64,000 bases of DNA, from positions 456,705,311-456,769,310 of the forward strand of contig NC_133538.1 in NCBI RefSeq assembly GCF_048544455.1, given 5' to 3'. Position 1 is the stretch's first letter; each line of letters starts with the position of its first letter. This DNA is from Silene latifolia (Eukaryota; Streptophyta; Magnoliopsida; Caryophyllales; Caryophyllaceae). Below the pieces are notes generated by a model. The model was not told the DNA's origin. It saw only the letters and a list, made by a program, of their open reading frames with translations, and did no database searches. Positions 1 to 11,433 of this stretch are shown piece by piece. Position numbers and translations under genes: made by a program.

Positions 1-84
1 GATGATAAATTTTGGGCAAATGTCAGCAGATGATGAATTTTGGACAAACGCTAGCAGATGATAAACTTTGGGCATGTGTCGGCG
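1..84 (+). repeat. Three 28-bp tandem repeats in a retrotransposon 3' UTR
   Basis: Three consecutive 28-base units start with GATGATAAATTTTGG, GATGATGAATTTTGG and GATGATAAACTTTGG. They differ at a handful of positions. The array is cut by the window edge and may continue to the left. It lies about 300 bp upstream of the polypurine tract of Tat-1. Tat/Ogre elements are known to carry tandem repeats in this non-coding part. Confidence 0.85.
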
Positions 85-384
85 ATTCTTTAACTACGAC
101 GCGGGTTTGATTCCGTCAGAAACGGATACGTAGGCGCCTAAGGATAAGGCTCAATCCACCATATATGCAATTTTATGGGTCGATGACCAACAATGACAAC
201 TTGACACAACAGAAGCAAGAGTCAATCCCCAACGAAGTTTCGGTATGATCTCTTCTTATGGTCAAGTAGCTTATATACGCAAGTCTAGTGGACTATAAAC
301 GACCCAAAGAATCCTCAGGTCGAGAGGGACCTGGGGTATACTTTGACTTTCGCCTTGTCCAAGCCTCAGTCAAAGTGGGGGCTC
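1..384 (+). mobile_element. 3' end of the internal region of Tat-1 (Tat/Ogre-like gypsy)
   Basis: This non-coding stretch precedes an LTR that begins TGTAGATACCC at 385. It ends in a polypurine tract at 371-384 (CAAAGTGGGGGCTC), where plus-strand DNA synthesis would be primed. Tandem repeats occupy the first 84 bases. No coding sequence is seen. The body of the element lies left of the window. Assignment to Tat/Ogre rests on the very long LTR, the 3' tandem repeats and the LTR-end sequence. Confidence 0.65.
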
Positions 385-3300
385 TGTAGATACCCGTATC
401 CGTCGATATTGGAATTTATAGAGAACCCGACGAACACCCGATGATGATAGGACACATATATTCTTTAGTTGTCATTGTCATTATTTGGGTTCGTTTTACG
501 ATGTAGAATGAGCGTTGTCGACGGAGTATTTTATTAATTTAAATGATATTTAAATTAAAGCTTTTTTTAAGGTGAATTCATTTTATTTTGAATTTATTTT
601 CTCAAGTTTATTTTATTGAAAATAAAATAAATAATTGATTTGAAAAATCATTTTATGAGTATATTTGATTTGAAAAATCATTTATTTTAATGTGTTAATT
701 GATTTGAAAAATCGATTTTAAAAATCGAAAAAAACTCGTTTTGAACACGCGTTTTGGAGCTCGATTATAGCTCGGTTTTTGAGCCCGTTTTCTTTACGAG
801 TTGGCACGAATCTCGAGTACACTAACCAACCTAAGCCTCTACCCATCCAACCCCAGTTCGAACCCCATATCCACGGCCCAAATCCCGTCCCAAATCACCC
901 CCAAACAGCCCGCATACAAGCAGCCCCGCCCCCTGTTTTGCAGCTCAAACCCGAGTCCAAAAGCCGCTCCAAACACCTCCAAAACCCGTGCCCATTAACC
1001 CTAACCCATACCCTAGTATCCTACCCATATTACCTTAGCTTAACCACCAAGAAACCCCCTCACAAAGCCTCTCAAACCCTCACAAAAGCTGCTGGACAGC
1101 AGCTATGCGTGAACAGGCCCGACTGCCTCTCCCCTCTTTTACCCTACCTTAACTCCTTATAAATACGACCCCCTCACCATACATTCATTCCTCTAAGTTC
1201 TCCATACATACAACCGTCACTTACAAGCTTTAAACTCCAGAAACAAACCCTAATTGCCACTCAAAAACCCTCCACAAAACCGACATCCAAACTGGAACAG
1301 TTTGTGTGTCCTCTTCGAAAAACAATTCGTTCCTCCTTCAAACCTCCATCAAAATTCGAGTTTCTTATTCCAAATTAACCATATAACATCCATCTACACA
1401 TTAGACAAAGATTTATGAGCCAAACTGCCCTTGAGAGTACACGAATTCCCTCGAAAAACAGAGTGTTATACACTCTGTTTTCGCGGCTTTTTCCTGTCTG
1501 TCCAGTTCTGTTTATGCTCATTTTTCGTGCCCAATAACTCAAAACAAGCAGGGATTGTTTTAAGATCTCTGTTCTCCTCTCTTTCTAGTTTTCAAAACAT
1601 CTTTTAAATCGAATTTTCACAGTGAAACGAGAGAGAAATCGCTGTTTGAAAGTTGCTGTCCAGATTCGATAAAAACGTGTTGTTTGCTTTGTTTCTTCGT
1701 CGACGACGGCCTCTCGAGATAAAATCTACCATCGATTACGACCCAAGACGGTGTCAAAGATACATGTAGGTTGAGGGTGCATCAAATCCTCCTCTTTCTT
1801 CCTTTAATTTCGTTTTTTTATGTTGTTTTTTTATAGTTCATTTTTGTTTGTTTATCGTTTTTGTTTATCGATTGTTCTTATTAACTATGAAACTAGTTTA
1901 GTCCGAGTATGAGTTAAAGTACCACCATGAACACCCGCGTTGACTTGATATGGGAAAGAAACCGCTAAATCAGTCGGTCGTACACCCCCGTCTCATTTAC
2001 ATATCCTCGTGTTCAAGGTAGGGCATTAATAAAACGAATTGTGACTTCGCTCTTCGCTCTTCGCTTTTGACCCCTCTCTTCTCTCGTGTGATTCGACCTA
2101 CCCCTGGACCATTTACATGTTAATATGACCTCTGATTGTTAACATATAACTCGTTTAGATGATATTAGATCAGTTTAATAACCTAATTAGACACTTTAGG
2201 GTACATCGACATAGCTTTTAAAACCAATTAACAATTCTGTAAATAATTGAATGCATCTCTCTCTTTCACATAATTTCTCGCTAGTATAAGAGTGCGTGAT
2301 TAGCACCTTCTTATTAACACTCGATGAGTTAACTTAATTAGCGAACTTGACCTAATTTGACCCCTTTTAGGCCGTGTAGAATACACCTTTGCGCGACATC
2401 CTCTCAATCGATCAACGTCGTTTCTAACTTGTTTTCTAACTTGTTTCCTATCCCGTTTCGCAATCATCTATCTAAACTAATGAACCTGACCTAGGACCTA
2501 GGGTTGGACGTGGCTTTAGGCCGTGAGGCTTGGCCGTGTCCTTTGGTCTTTCTTGTTTCGTTTGTTTTACATCGTTTCGTTCTTTATTTGTTTTGTCGCT
2601 TGTAATTTATCGTTTGTTATCGAGTTGTAATTTTCAAGTTAGCTTTCTTTTATCGAGTCAAAACTTCTTCTAAAAACCTTAGTCTTGTTTGGTTAGATGG
2701 TTGTGCCCCAATGCATGTAAGAGCGTAGTAAATCGCATGTTGTTTAAAGCAACATGGCCCGATTTATGCTAATGCATGCTTTGGTGCGTAGCCCTATGTC
2801 TAATTCGATGAGATTAAGTGAAAGCACACATTACGAGGAGTGACCCAAGGCCGTGAGTCATGTAAGCCGTGGGCCATCCCTTTGTGCACGTTTTCCTAGG
2901 CCGAATTGGCCATGTGTCGTGTATGGTGTCGTATGTAGCAATTGTATTTAGATCGAGTTGTATCTTTAATTTATCGTTGTGTCGGCATGAAATGCCTAGG
3001 TTGTAATAGGGTAGATCCCAACGGCTCCCCCATTCCCATCAAGCCTTGTTTGTTTCGTTTGAATGTTGTTAGATCAATCAACCCACATGCTAAATTACAA
3101 CTTTGACAAAGTTAGTTTAGTTGCATCTAAAACGACATAGAAATTGTTGTCACATGTTAGGGTTTTAAAACGATGTTTGCATATCATATATCGTAGTAGC
3201 TATGACCTTGTTTGAAATCCGATACTTGACTTAGTAGAGGCCGTTATTGACGGGCGGGGTTAGGTGTCCTTATGGGCTTCCTAACACGTACCCTCACCCC

Positions 3301-3579
3301 TTACTCAAGATCTATGGTTTGTGGATCCGTCTAAATACCATTGGATTACGAGAGTCATTCAAATCGAGTGATATAGGGTACAAGTCTTTATCTTTAATCA
3401 CTCGTAGTCGATTGGCTTTATGCTTTTCGATGAAAGGTGTAAAGTTGACTTGAACGGTTCCAAGTTCCCAAAAAACTTGGTGGCGACTCTAATTTGTCTT
3501 AATTCGATTCGAAAGAACCTCGAGTCGATTATGCCTAGTGTGGATCCCGCGGACGCAGTTCCCGAGGGCCTTGTCCACA
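385..3579 (+). mobile_element. 3' LTR of Tat-1 (about 3.2 kb)
   Basis: It begins TGTAGATACCC right after a polypurine tract and ends TTGTCCACA at 3579. The next bases (AATATATCTAG) match the interior of the Tekay-1 LTR at about 19936. This shows that Tat-1 inserted into the left LTR of Tekay-1, probably with the 5-bp duplication AATAT. The left partner of that duplication is outside the window. The LTR holds a TATA-type promoter near 1158, a C-rich presumed leader, and recurring GGCCGTG motifs at about 2370-2900. No convincing protein is encoded. The ORFs at 779-1162 and 801-998 are low-complexity and proline-rich. Confidence 0.7.
1158..1165 (+). promoter_or_regulatory. Candidate TATA box in the Tat-1 LTR
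   Basis: TATAAATA is followed by GC-richer sequence and, about 30 bases on, a CA-rich tract (ACCATACATTCATTCC) resembling a plant transcription start. It lies about 770 bp into the LTR, which fits a U3/R border. Inferred from sequence only. Confidence 0.45.
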
Positions 3580-4036
3580 AATATATCTAGAGACAGGCAT
3601 AAGTTCCTAGTACAGTCAATAGTCACTCTGTAACTCGAGTCTATACCACGAGTAAGGTAAACACCCTAGTCCTAAAGCTGCGCAGACCTAGCGACATGCG
3701 AAAAACTATCGCATCCAAGACCCATGATAACAACACATGATTACCCCTAAGGAGTCCACCAAAGGGTTGGCTAGTACTTAAGCTGACGACATAGTTCTAA
3801 GAGTACGTCAGGAAGTCATACCCTAACTTGGATATAAACCCACCAAGCTAAGACACAAAGGCTATCAAGCGGTGAACATACACTCGTCAAAGACTATAAG
3901 GGCCTATCTATGACGATGGTCTAAGATACCAACACCACACAAGACAAGTAGGACACCCACTTAACCATAAGAGGGGCAAAGAGTCCAAACTGGCAACATA
4001 AATACTTATACTCAAATCAGGGACTCTAGGATAACA
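3580..4036 (-). repeat. Tekay-1 3' LTR, outer fragment
   Basis: It matches 19936-20396 of the 5' LTR nearly base for base (for example GAGACAGGCATAAG against GAGACAAGCATAAG). It is bounded on the left by the Tat-1 LTR end and on the right by Copia-1. The last five bases (TAACA, 4032-4036) are the target duplication of Copia-1. Confidence 0.88.
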
Positions 4037-5005
4037 TGTGGGATATAATCTGTATACTTCCCTTAAAATTGAAGGATTATAACGAATTTAATTAAGACGA
4101 TCACAAGTCATAAATAAAATACATAAACAAAATAAAGGATTCAGAAATAACCTTCGGTCCTAGAAAATATGGCCTAAGAATAATATCAAAGTAGATATTC
4201 TCCTATCAGTTGCACCCAAGACGATATGAGATATGCCCTTCTGATTATGCTAGAAATCGATCCAAAATTTTCTGTAAAATTTAGGTTTTTGTGTTTTTTC
4301 TGATGAGAAGAGGCAAAAGCAATGAGTAGAAAAATTAGGTTAAAAATTCTCTCCCTCATCACCCTATACAACCGAGTATATAGATGATTAGGGTAGATTT
4401 TCTTATTTTATTTTTACGGCCCATATGCTAACCGAAATAAGAGAGGTCCATTTCTTTTTTTTTCGGCTTTTACAAAAAATGTGTAAATTGTCATCTAGTG
4501 AGGATCGAACCCATGACCTCTTGGTTTGTGTACCCTCACTATTACCACTATGACACATTCAACTTCTTGATATTAAATATAACTGATTACATTTAATTAC
4601 GAATTAACAGATTAATTCGTCCAAGCTAACATTACATACATTTAATTAAATATAACTTATTATATTTAATTTACGAATTCACAGTTAGTTCGTCTCAACT
4701 AATATTATTTAATCTTGATTAAATAATTGTCTCATCAACACATTGACTAACTGTTTAGTCATATTAGGCATCAATGTGATCATATTTCAATAACCACATC
4801 TCTCAAACACATCCTATAGGTGTGACCTTTAGGGACCAGTTGATCACCGCCATCTGTATGATAATAACGTCAAACTTTCTAGCAAGCCAACCGTTATTAG
4901 GTAAACGTTAATCAACTAATTAAATATACGAAGTATACCCTTGTGAACCTGTAAGAGATTTACAAATGTTATCACACTAATTTGTGGAGGACACAAGCTC
5001 CAACA
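4037..5005 (-). repeat. Copia-1 3' LTR
   Basis: 969 bp, aligning throughout with 11434-12410. Differences are single-base changes plus a few short indels near the T-rich tract and around 4836. It contains a tRNA-like box pair on the minus strand (see 4495-4562). Confidence 0.92.
4495..4562 (-). promoter_or_regulatory. tRNA-like A/B-box pair inside the Copia-1 LTR
   Basis: On the minus strand TGTCATAGTGG resembles a pol III A box and GGTTCGATCC is a good B box, about 30 bases apart as in tRNA genes. The same pair is present in the other LTR at about 11903-11970. No full cloverleaf is apparent, so this is not a tRNA gene. It may be a captured tRNA or SINE head, or chance. Confidence 0.4.
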
Positions 5006-5037
5006 AACTCCCACTTGTCCTCAAAAGTGGGAGTTTG
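5004..5037 (-). other. Polypurine tract in a 13-bp perfect hairpin
   Basis: CAAACTCCCACTT at 5004-5016 and AAGTGGGAGTTTG at 5025-5037 are exact inverted copies separated by eight bases. On the element strand the arm next to the LTR is the polypurine tract AAGTGGGAGTT, preceded by GAGGAC. A further purine tract (TTAAGTGGGAGAAA on the minus strand, about 5063-5076) lies upstream in element sense. Confidence 0.75.
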
Positions 5038-5793
5038 ATAACCGATTCTCATATCCTAAAATTTCTCCCACTTAATGTAAAACAATTTGCAAATCCGCAT
5101 TCACAAAGGTCGTATTTTACAAGCGATCATTATCAAGAGTGGTTTCCCCGACTAGAGAGTAACTTAACTGATAAACGAATCAACATTCGAGCATGGCCAT
5201 GCATTTCAGTTACAACTCCTCGAGTGGCCCTGAGAAATAACTATACCTGATAAGGGTTGGATATTTTCCTCAACTCGAATCCTGAGATGTAAGCACAAAG
5301 TATGAAATGACCCGAAAAAAATCAACTTAGCCTCCGATTACGGCAGACCGTGAGAAAGAAACCAAAGTCACCCAAAAACTGCCTTAATCTCAAGAGACAG
5401 TCGATAGTCAAAAGAATCGACTCTAGGAACACAATGGATGTCATATCCACGACCTGGCACCGAATGTTTTTAAACATTTAGGACTCCATTACTTTGTCAC
5501 AAAAAGTTGTCCTACGAGGTATCGTTATAATCTCGCATCTGTGATCGATCAGTTACCCGTTTGACTTATGGCTCGTTGAACCCACCATCAATCGACTGCA
5601 CAATATAATAGCCGGAGTTATCAGCTCACATTGGCGATTACGGACCAAAACAAATATAATGTAATTCAGTTCACTTTGTGGCGTTCAATGTTGTCAGTAC
5701 AATCCACATGAAAAACAAAATATTATATATAAAACGATGAAGTTATAAATAGTATATATGAAAAAGATAATGTATCAAATCCATAATCAAGTA
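5038..5793 (-). other. Copia-1 3' untranslated region
   Basis: There is no coding potential. Part of it (about 5090-5290) matches, on the opposite strand, the 3' region of Copia-2 (about 53840-54075), including CTCAGGGCCACTCGAGGAGT. The two elements therefore belong to related families whose 3' non-coding sequence is conserved better than the Copia-2 coding region. Confidence 0.7.
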
Positions 5794-6891
5794 CTAAAAC
5801 TCAGGAACGTGTTTAATTCCCATGGAATTAACGTGCCCTACATGCTTATCATAGTTCAACGATTCAGTAGTAGAATCTGCTACAACTCTCTGTCTGGAAC
5901 TCTTCCAGCTGACCGCAACACCATTAAGAGTGAAGACGAACCCGGACTGAGATTTTGAATCATCTCGATCCGTTTGGAAGCTAGCATCTGCGTAACCGGT
6001 TGTGCATAGCTTAGTATCTCCTCCATAAGTCAATACCCTATCCTTAGTCCACCGTAGGTACTTGAGGATATTTTTAACAGCTATCCAGTGTGTTTCACCT
6101 AGATTCTTTTGGTACCGACTCATCATACTCAATGCATATGACATGTCTGGACGTGTGCATATCATGGCATACATGATTGATCTTATTGCAGATGTATAAG
6201 GAATACGACTCATGCGCTCAATCCCTTCAGGCGTCGTGGGTGACTGAGACTTGCTCAACTGCATCCCAGACGTCATTGGAAGGTTCCCCTTCTTGGAGTT
6301 GGTCATGCTGAACCTCTCAAGAATCTTATCCAAATAAGACTCCTGACTTAGTGATAACGTCCGTCGTGATCTATCTCGGTAGATACGGATTCCCAAAATG
6401 CGTTGTGCCTCACCCAGATCTTTCATCTGGAAATGGTTCTTCAACCATTCTTTAACCGAAGATAGGAGAGGAATGTCATTCCCAATCAAGAGTATGTCAT
6501 CAACATACAATATCAAGAATACAGTCTTGCTCCCACTCGACTTGATATATAAGCATGGTTCTTCGACCGATCGAGTGAAACCATACTCTTTTATCACGTG
6601 GTCGAAACGATGATTCCAACTCCGAGAAGCTTGCTTAAGTCCATAAATGGAACGCTTAAGCTTGCATACTTTCTTAGGATGTTCAGGATCTATGAAACCT
6701 TCGGGTTGCACCATGTACAACTCTTCCTCCAAATAACCGTTTAAGAAGGCGGTTTTCACATCCATTTGCCAAATCTCATAATCATGAAATGAGGCAATCG
6801 CTAAGATTATCCGAATGGAACGTAGCATGACTACAGGTGCAAAAATCTCATCATAATGCAATCCGTGCACTTGAGTGAAACCTTTTGCCAC
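5794..6891 (-). pseudogene. pol: Copia-1 reverse transcriptase with deleted RNase H
   Basis: The 365-residue reading frame begins inside the RT domain (AKGFTQVHGLHYDEIFAPV). The QMDVKTAFLNG motif and catalytic YVDD follow (LYVDDILLIGND, about residues 128-139). The copia RNase H start is present (TTGYADASF...). The frame then jumps from DSTTES directly to the extreme C-terminus (DKHVGHVNSMGIKH). About 75-80 residues that normally carry the later catalytic residues of RNase H are missing. It is in frame with the integrase ORF upstream, separated by two stops at about 6891-7000 in WDIVDLPNKVKPLQ-type sequence. Both stops are explained by C-to-T-type changes (TGG to TGA, CGA to TGA). The element could not complete reverse transcription by itself. 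Confidence 0.88.
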
Positions 6892-6996
6892 AAGTCATGC
6901 CTTATAGGTATTTGGTTGCGCGTCTACAGAACGCTTTATTTTGTAAAGCCATTTGCACTGTAGAGGTTTTACCTTATTAGGTAAATCAACTATATC

Positions 6997-8268
6997 TCAT
7001 ACGTCATTCTCATACATGGAGTCCATCTCGGATTGCATGGCTTCCAGCCATAGCTTTGAGTCGGAACAGGTCATAGCACCTTTATAGGTAACAGGTTCAT
7101 TACTCTCTAGGAGTAAAACGTCATTCTCCTCGACCATACCAATGTATCTGTCCGGAGGATGAGAGACTCTACCCGACCTTCTAGGTTCCTCAGGAATGTT
7201 AACCGTATCATCAGTTGGAGGAACAACTTCCTCCATCTGTTCCTCGGTTGTTGGTTCTGGAATCACCAACAGCTCGAAGGTTCTATTACTCGTCTTGTTC
7301 TCGAGAAATTCTTTCTCTAAGAACGTCGCACTAGCCGCAACAAAAACTCGATGTTCGGTAGACGAATAGAAGTAATGACCAAATGTTCCTTTTGGATAAC
7401 CTATAAAGTATGTCTTGACTGATCGCGGGCCGAGCTTATCCTCGTGTCTCCACTTGACATAAGCCTCGCAGCCCCAAACCCGAATAAAGGACAAGTTAGG
7501 GACCGTTCCCTTCCACATTTCATATGGAGTCTTGTCGACAGCTTTAGTCGGACTTCGGTTAAGTATAAGAGCAACTGACAAAAGAGCAAAACCCCATAAT
7601 GAATCAGGCACTACCGTGTGACTCATCATGGATCGAAGCATATCAAGTAAGGTTCGATTTCTCTGTTCGGACACACCATTTAATTGAGGTGTTCCAGGTG
7701 GAGTTAACTGTAGAACGATTCCACAGTCTTTAAGGTGTTGATCAAACTCATTTGAAAGATATTCGCCACCCCGATCTGAACGGAGTGCTTTGACCTTTCT
7801 ACCCAGTTGGTTCTCAACCTTGTTCTGGTATGCCTTGAATTTCTCAAAGGACTCACTTTTATGCTTCATCAAGTAGACATATCCGTATCTACTCAAATCG
7901 TCCGTGAAAGTGATAAAATATCTATAGCCATCTCTAGCGGTAATTGACATAGGTCCACAAACAATAGTATGTATGAGTCCTAATAGGTCACTAGCGCGCA
8001 TTCCTACACCTTTGAAGGAAATTCGAGTCATCTTGCCAATGAGACATGATTCACACGTGCCATATGTAGAAAAATCGAATGCGGGAATAGTCCCATTATC
8101 GACGAGTTTCTTCACGCGCTTCTCATTTATGTGTCCCATTCGACAATGCCATAGATAGGTTTGATCTTTGTCACCAACCTTTATTTTCTTATTATTCACG
8201 TGTAATACTTCCGTGGTTTGATCTAAGATGTAAATTCCATTCATGGAAACTGCTTTGCCATAAATCAT
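6997..8268 (-). pseudogene. pol: Copia-1 integrase region of the polyprotein
   Basis: A 423-residue open segment. Near residue 40 lies the GAG-pre-integrase zinc motif with His-His-Cys-Cys (WHCRMGHINEKRV ... CESCLIGK). The integrase core follows with its three acidic residues: FTDD, then RSDRGGEYLS, then GVSEQRNRT. After the core come MWKGTVPNLSFIRVWGCEAYV, typical of copia, and a proline/threonine-rich linker to RT. The enzyme inserts the element cDNA into chromosomes. It is separated from gag-protease by one or two small indels near 8270-8390 and from RT by two nonsense codons. Confidence 0.88.
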
Positions 8269-8320
8269 TTCATTAAAAAGAAAATACAGGTATTATCCTT
8301 TATTGAAAATGCAAAACCGT

Positions 8321-9535
8321 CTATATCGAGTACGGAAATAGAAATAATGTTCTTAGATAAACTGGGTACATAGTAACAGTTATATAAAATAACTCAAAAC
8401 CACTAGGGAGTTGGATTACATATGTTCCCTTCGAGACTGCAGCAAATCGTGCTCCATTCCCGACTCGCAGGTCCACATCACCCTTTTCGAGAGGTATGAT
8501 GTTCTTTGGGTCCTGCAAATTATTACACAGATGATAACCACAACTAGTATCAAGTACCCAAGTTCCGAAACTTGTATGGTTAATCTCAATCATATGAATA
8601 TAAGATGACATACCAACAGGAACGACGCGGCCTGCTTTGATGTCCTCACGGTACACTGGACAATTCCTCCTCCAATGTCCAGTCTTGTGACACTGGTGGC
8701 ACTCAATGTCACCGCCCTTGCTCTTTGCCTTGCCCTGTGAGCCACTAGTCTCACCGGGCCCACTCTTACCGTTTCCTGGCTTCTTAAACTTTGGCTCACC
8801 TACAGCTAGGTCGTCATGAGTCTTGCCCTTACCTTTACCCTTGTTGAAAATCGTGAGAACATTCTGCTTCACACTCCTACTCAATTTCATATCCTTCTCG
8901 GTCGGTACGAGAAGGGAGTGTAGCTCATGAGGACTCTTTTTCAAGTCATTCATGTAGTAGTTCGCCCTGAAAAGGGCAAAACCATCGTTAAGAGAATGAA
9001 GCATTCGGTCTATGACAATGCTCTCACTGATTTTACAATCAAGTGCCTCCAGCTTCTCGACATTCTCAATCATGTGAAGAATGTGTGGGCTAACCGGTTG
9101 GCCCTTCTGGAGTTTCGCATCAAAGAAGCGACAGGTATGCTCATAAGTAACGATTCTCGGTGCCTTTGAGAACTCGTTAGTGAGCGTGGTGAAAATCTTG
9201 TTTGCACCCTGAGCAATGAAGCGTCTCTGCAAATTGGTTTCCATTGCAAAGATGAGTACGTTCTTTATCGCACCCGCTTCCATAACGAAGTTTCTATAAG
9301 CGAGTGACTCGTTGACTCCTGCATTGGGGCCTGGGTTGACCGGTATTGGCTCAGTTAAGTACTTGAGCTTACCGTCAGCAATGGCAGCATTCGGTAGTGC
9401 CGCCTCCCAGTCCGCAAAGTTGGATCCGTCGTTTTTCAGACGTGTGAACTGATTCATCTGGTCCATAAAAATTTTAAGCCAGGACGCGCGATCAAGTGTG
9501 GCACTAGGCATTGGGATTGCGTTATTTCCAGCCAT
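8321..9535 (-). pseudogene. gag: Copia-1 Gag and start of protease
   Basis: The 404-residue ORF starts MAGNNAIPMPSATLDR and contains a copia capsid-type region (LKNDGSNFADWE near residue 35). A CCHC zinc knuckle follows at about residues 284-297 (CHQCHKTGHWRRNC). The protease active-site region WVLDTSCGYHLC is at about residue 326. The usual D-[ST]-G reads DTS here, so either the catalytic loop is altered or the family uses a variant. The last about 20 residues are out of frame, since the expected YVPSLSKNIISISVLD lies in another frame. The start codon is chosen because upstream sequence is the non-coding leader. Confidence 0.85.
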
Positions 9536-11419
9536 TTCGTTGTAACAGTATATTGAAAAAATAATCGTGTTCTACACTGCGAGAAGAAGAATAAAAATAA
9601 TAAGCATGTGCGTCGTTTATATTTTTAAGTCTAATGAACTACTGTCATAACGCGAAGACTCAAAAACATTTATACAATTGACCTCCCTCAAGAATTATAT
9701 AAATGATCCCAAGACTCAATTCTCTGTAAATTGATAAGCTAACCTTTTAGCTAATTCTACCGTTAGAATTCTTGGTCAATAAATTTCTGTAAATTCTATC
9801 TTTAGTCCATCATAATCACGAGAAACTCTTCGGACTATGATGTTGAGGTAAACTAAGTCAACACAACTACTTACCCAACGTAGAAGGGGTCATATTATGC
9901 CTACCGACGAAGAAGGGATTCATAGTTGTTTGCCCTTATAAAGACTAATCTCAATTTCCGTTTTAGAGGAAGATCCCATCAACTTTATTTTAATTCATTT
10001 TAAGTGAACTAATATCTAGCATGCGAGAATGAATAAACTAAGGTGATGGCTTAAAGACTGTGACATCTGTATGTCCATGAAAACTAACATACAACCTATA
10101 TGAGTCAATTTTCATGCATTTTATTAGTAGGTGGTTTGGTTTTAGGCGGAATATGATGCATAAACTAACATGTGAATGAAAAACAATAGAATGAAAAACG
10201 TAAAAATAATAAAAGTCCTAGTGTGGCCTATCCTATCAAAATGAACAATAAATACAAGTTTGGAATCCTCCTTGGACCCGAGAAGCTTGTCTTGATGTTC
10301 CATCTTGATCCATGTAGCGGGAGTGAGCTCCAATCTCCATCTTTAGTCTTCTTTTGAAAATTACAATAAATAAAATTTACATAATAAACCTATTTATTAC
10401 ATTCTAATTTCAAAACCCAAAAACTAAAGAAAAATAAAGGAGATTCGAGATCTCATAATTACATTAAAAATTATGTTTCCTTCATTACGAAAACATAATT
10501 TGACTAAGGCCACACTAAGTATTACAACTGATTGCAAAAATACGTAAATTAAATTCATTCAATCGATTCATTCAACAAAAATAAAATATAATGCATCAAC
10601 TAAAATAAATTAAACATACATGACACAATTCCTTAATTATGTTGATTAATTTATCCAAACCACCTATTTAAATTAACAAATTAAGTGACAATTCCTCAAT
10701 TAATCACATTAATTTCAAACTTAATTCATATTAAACTTGTAATATGAATTTAATCCATCAATATTTTAAACTGCTTTAAAATAATTAGGTATCTTTTAAT
10801 TATGAACCGCTTCACAATAATTAATTGGCCCAAAAAAAACTTTAAAATTAGCTCGGTAAAACCGAAACAACTCAAAAATAATCTTTCTCTCGGTTTTACA
10901 GCTAAAACCAAAAAATTTTTTTTTTCTTTTTTATAAACTGTCCAACCGTGAACAGTAACAGTAAAAAAAACAGCCCAAAATTTTTTTTTTCTTTTTCATT
11001 TTTGCGGCAAAAAAAACAAGACAAAAACAGCCCGTTTTGTTTTCTTTTTAAACTCGACTTTATCTGTAAAAACCGAAACACATAAAATTTTTTTTTATGA
11101 ACTCTACTTTCTGATGAACGAATGAATGAAAAACGTGAATAGTAACAGGAAAAAAAATTCTTACTTTTCTCTGATGCTTTTCAAATCGGCATAAACAAAA
11201 ACAGCCGCAAAAAAAAACATTAATCGGTTTTTCAGGAGAAACCGAAAGAAAGAAAAAAAACAGAATTTTTTTTTTTACTGTTCATCCGTGAACAGTAACG
11301 AAAACGAAAAAAATCCACGGCTCAAAAAAAAATTCCAACTGATTATATTTTTTCGCAAACCCTAATTATTGTTTACAAACAATTTTATGAGAATCATCAA
11401 AATTAAAATTCGTGGACTT
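9536..11419 (-). other. Copia-1 5' leader (about 1.9 kb, non-coding)
   Basis: AT-rich sequence between the primer site and gag with no credible protein. The part nearest the LTR (about 10900-11330) alternates long A and T runs with three related copies of CGTGAA(C/T)AGTAAC. The best copy forms a 10-bp hairpin at 11275-11298. Such structured leaders may serve dimerisation or packaging; that role is inferred. Confidence 0.65.
11275..11298 (-). other. Perfect 10-bp hairpin in the Copia-1 leader
   Basis: TTACTGTTCA and TGAACAGTAA are exact inverted copies around the loop TCCG. A weaker version lies at about 10936-10960 and a half copy near 11130-11145. Confidence 0.6.
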
Positions 11420-11431
11420 GCTCTGATACCA
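11420..11431 (-). other. Copia-1 primer binding site (initiator tRNA-Met)
   Basis: The minus strand reads TGGTATCAGAGC two bases inside the 5' LTR end. This is the standard plant complement of the 3' end of initiator tRNA-Met. Confidence 0.92.
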
Positions 11432-11433
11432 CT

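Noticed and set aside
779..1162. 127-residue and 65-residue proline-rich ORFs
   Set aside because: They lie in the U3/leader part of the Tat-1 LTR, are low in complexity, overlap each other in two frames, and show no domain.
3473..3500. TTGGTGGCGACTCTAATTT taken as a primer binding site after the Tat-1 LTR
   Set aside because: The match to a tRNA end is short. The LTR continues to CCACA at 3579, where sequence passes exactly into the Tekay-1 LTR, so the motif is inside the LTR end.
4186..4371. 61-residue ORF repeated at 11583-11768
   Set aside because: Located in both LTRs of Copia-1; no domain, and position within the LTR explains the repeat.
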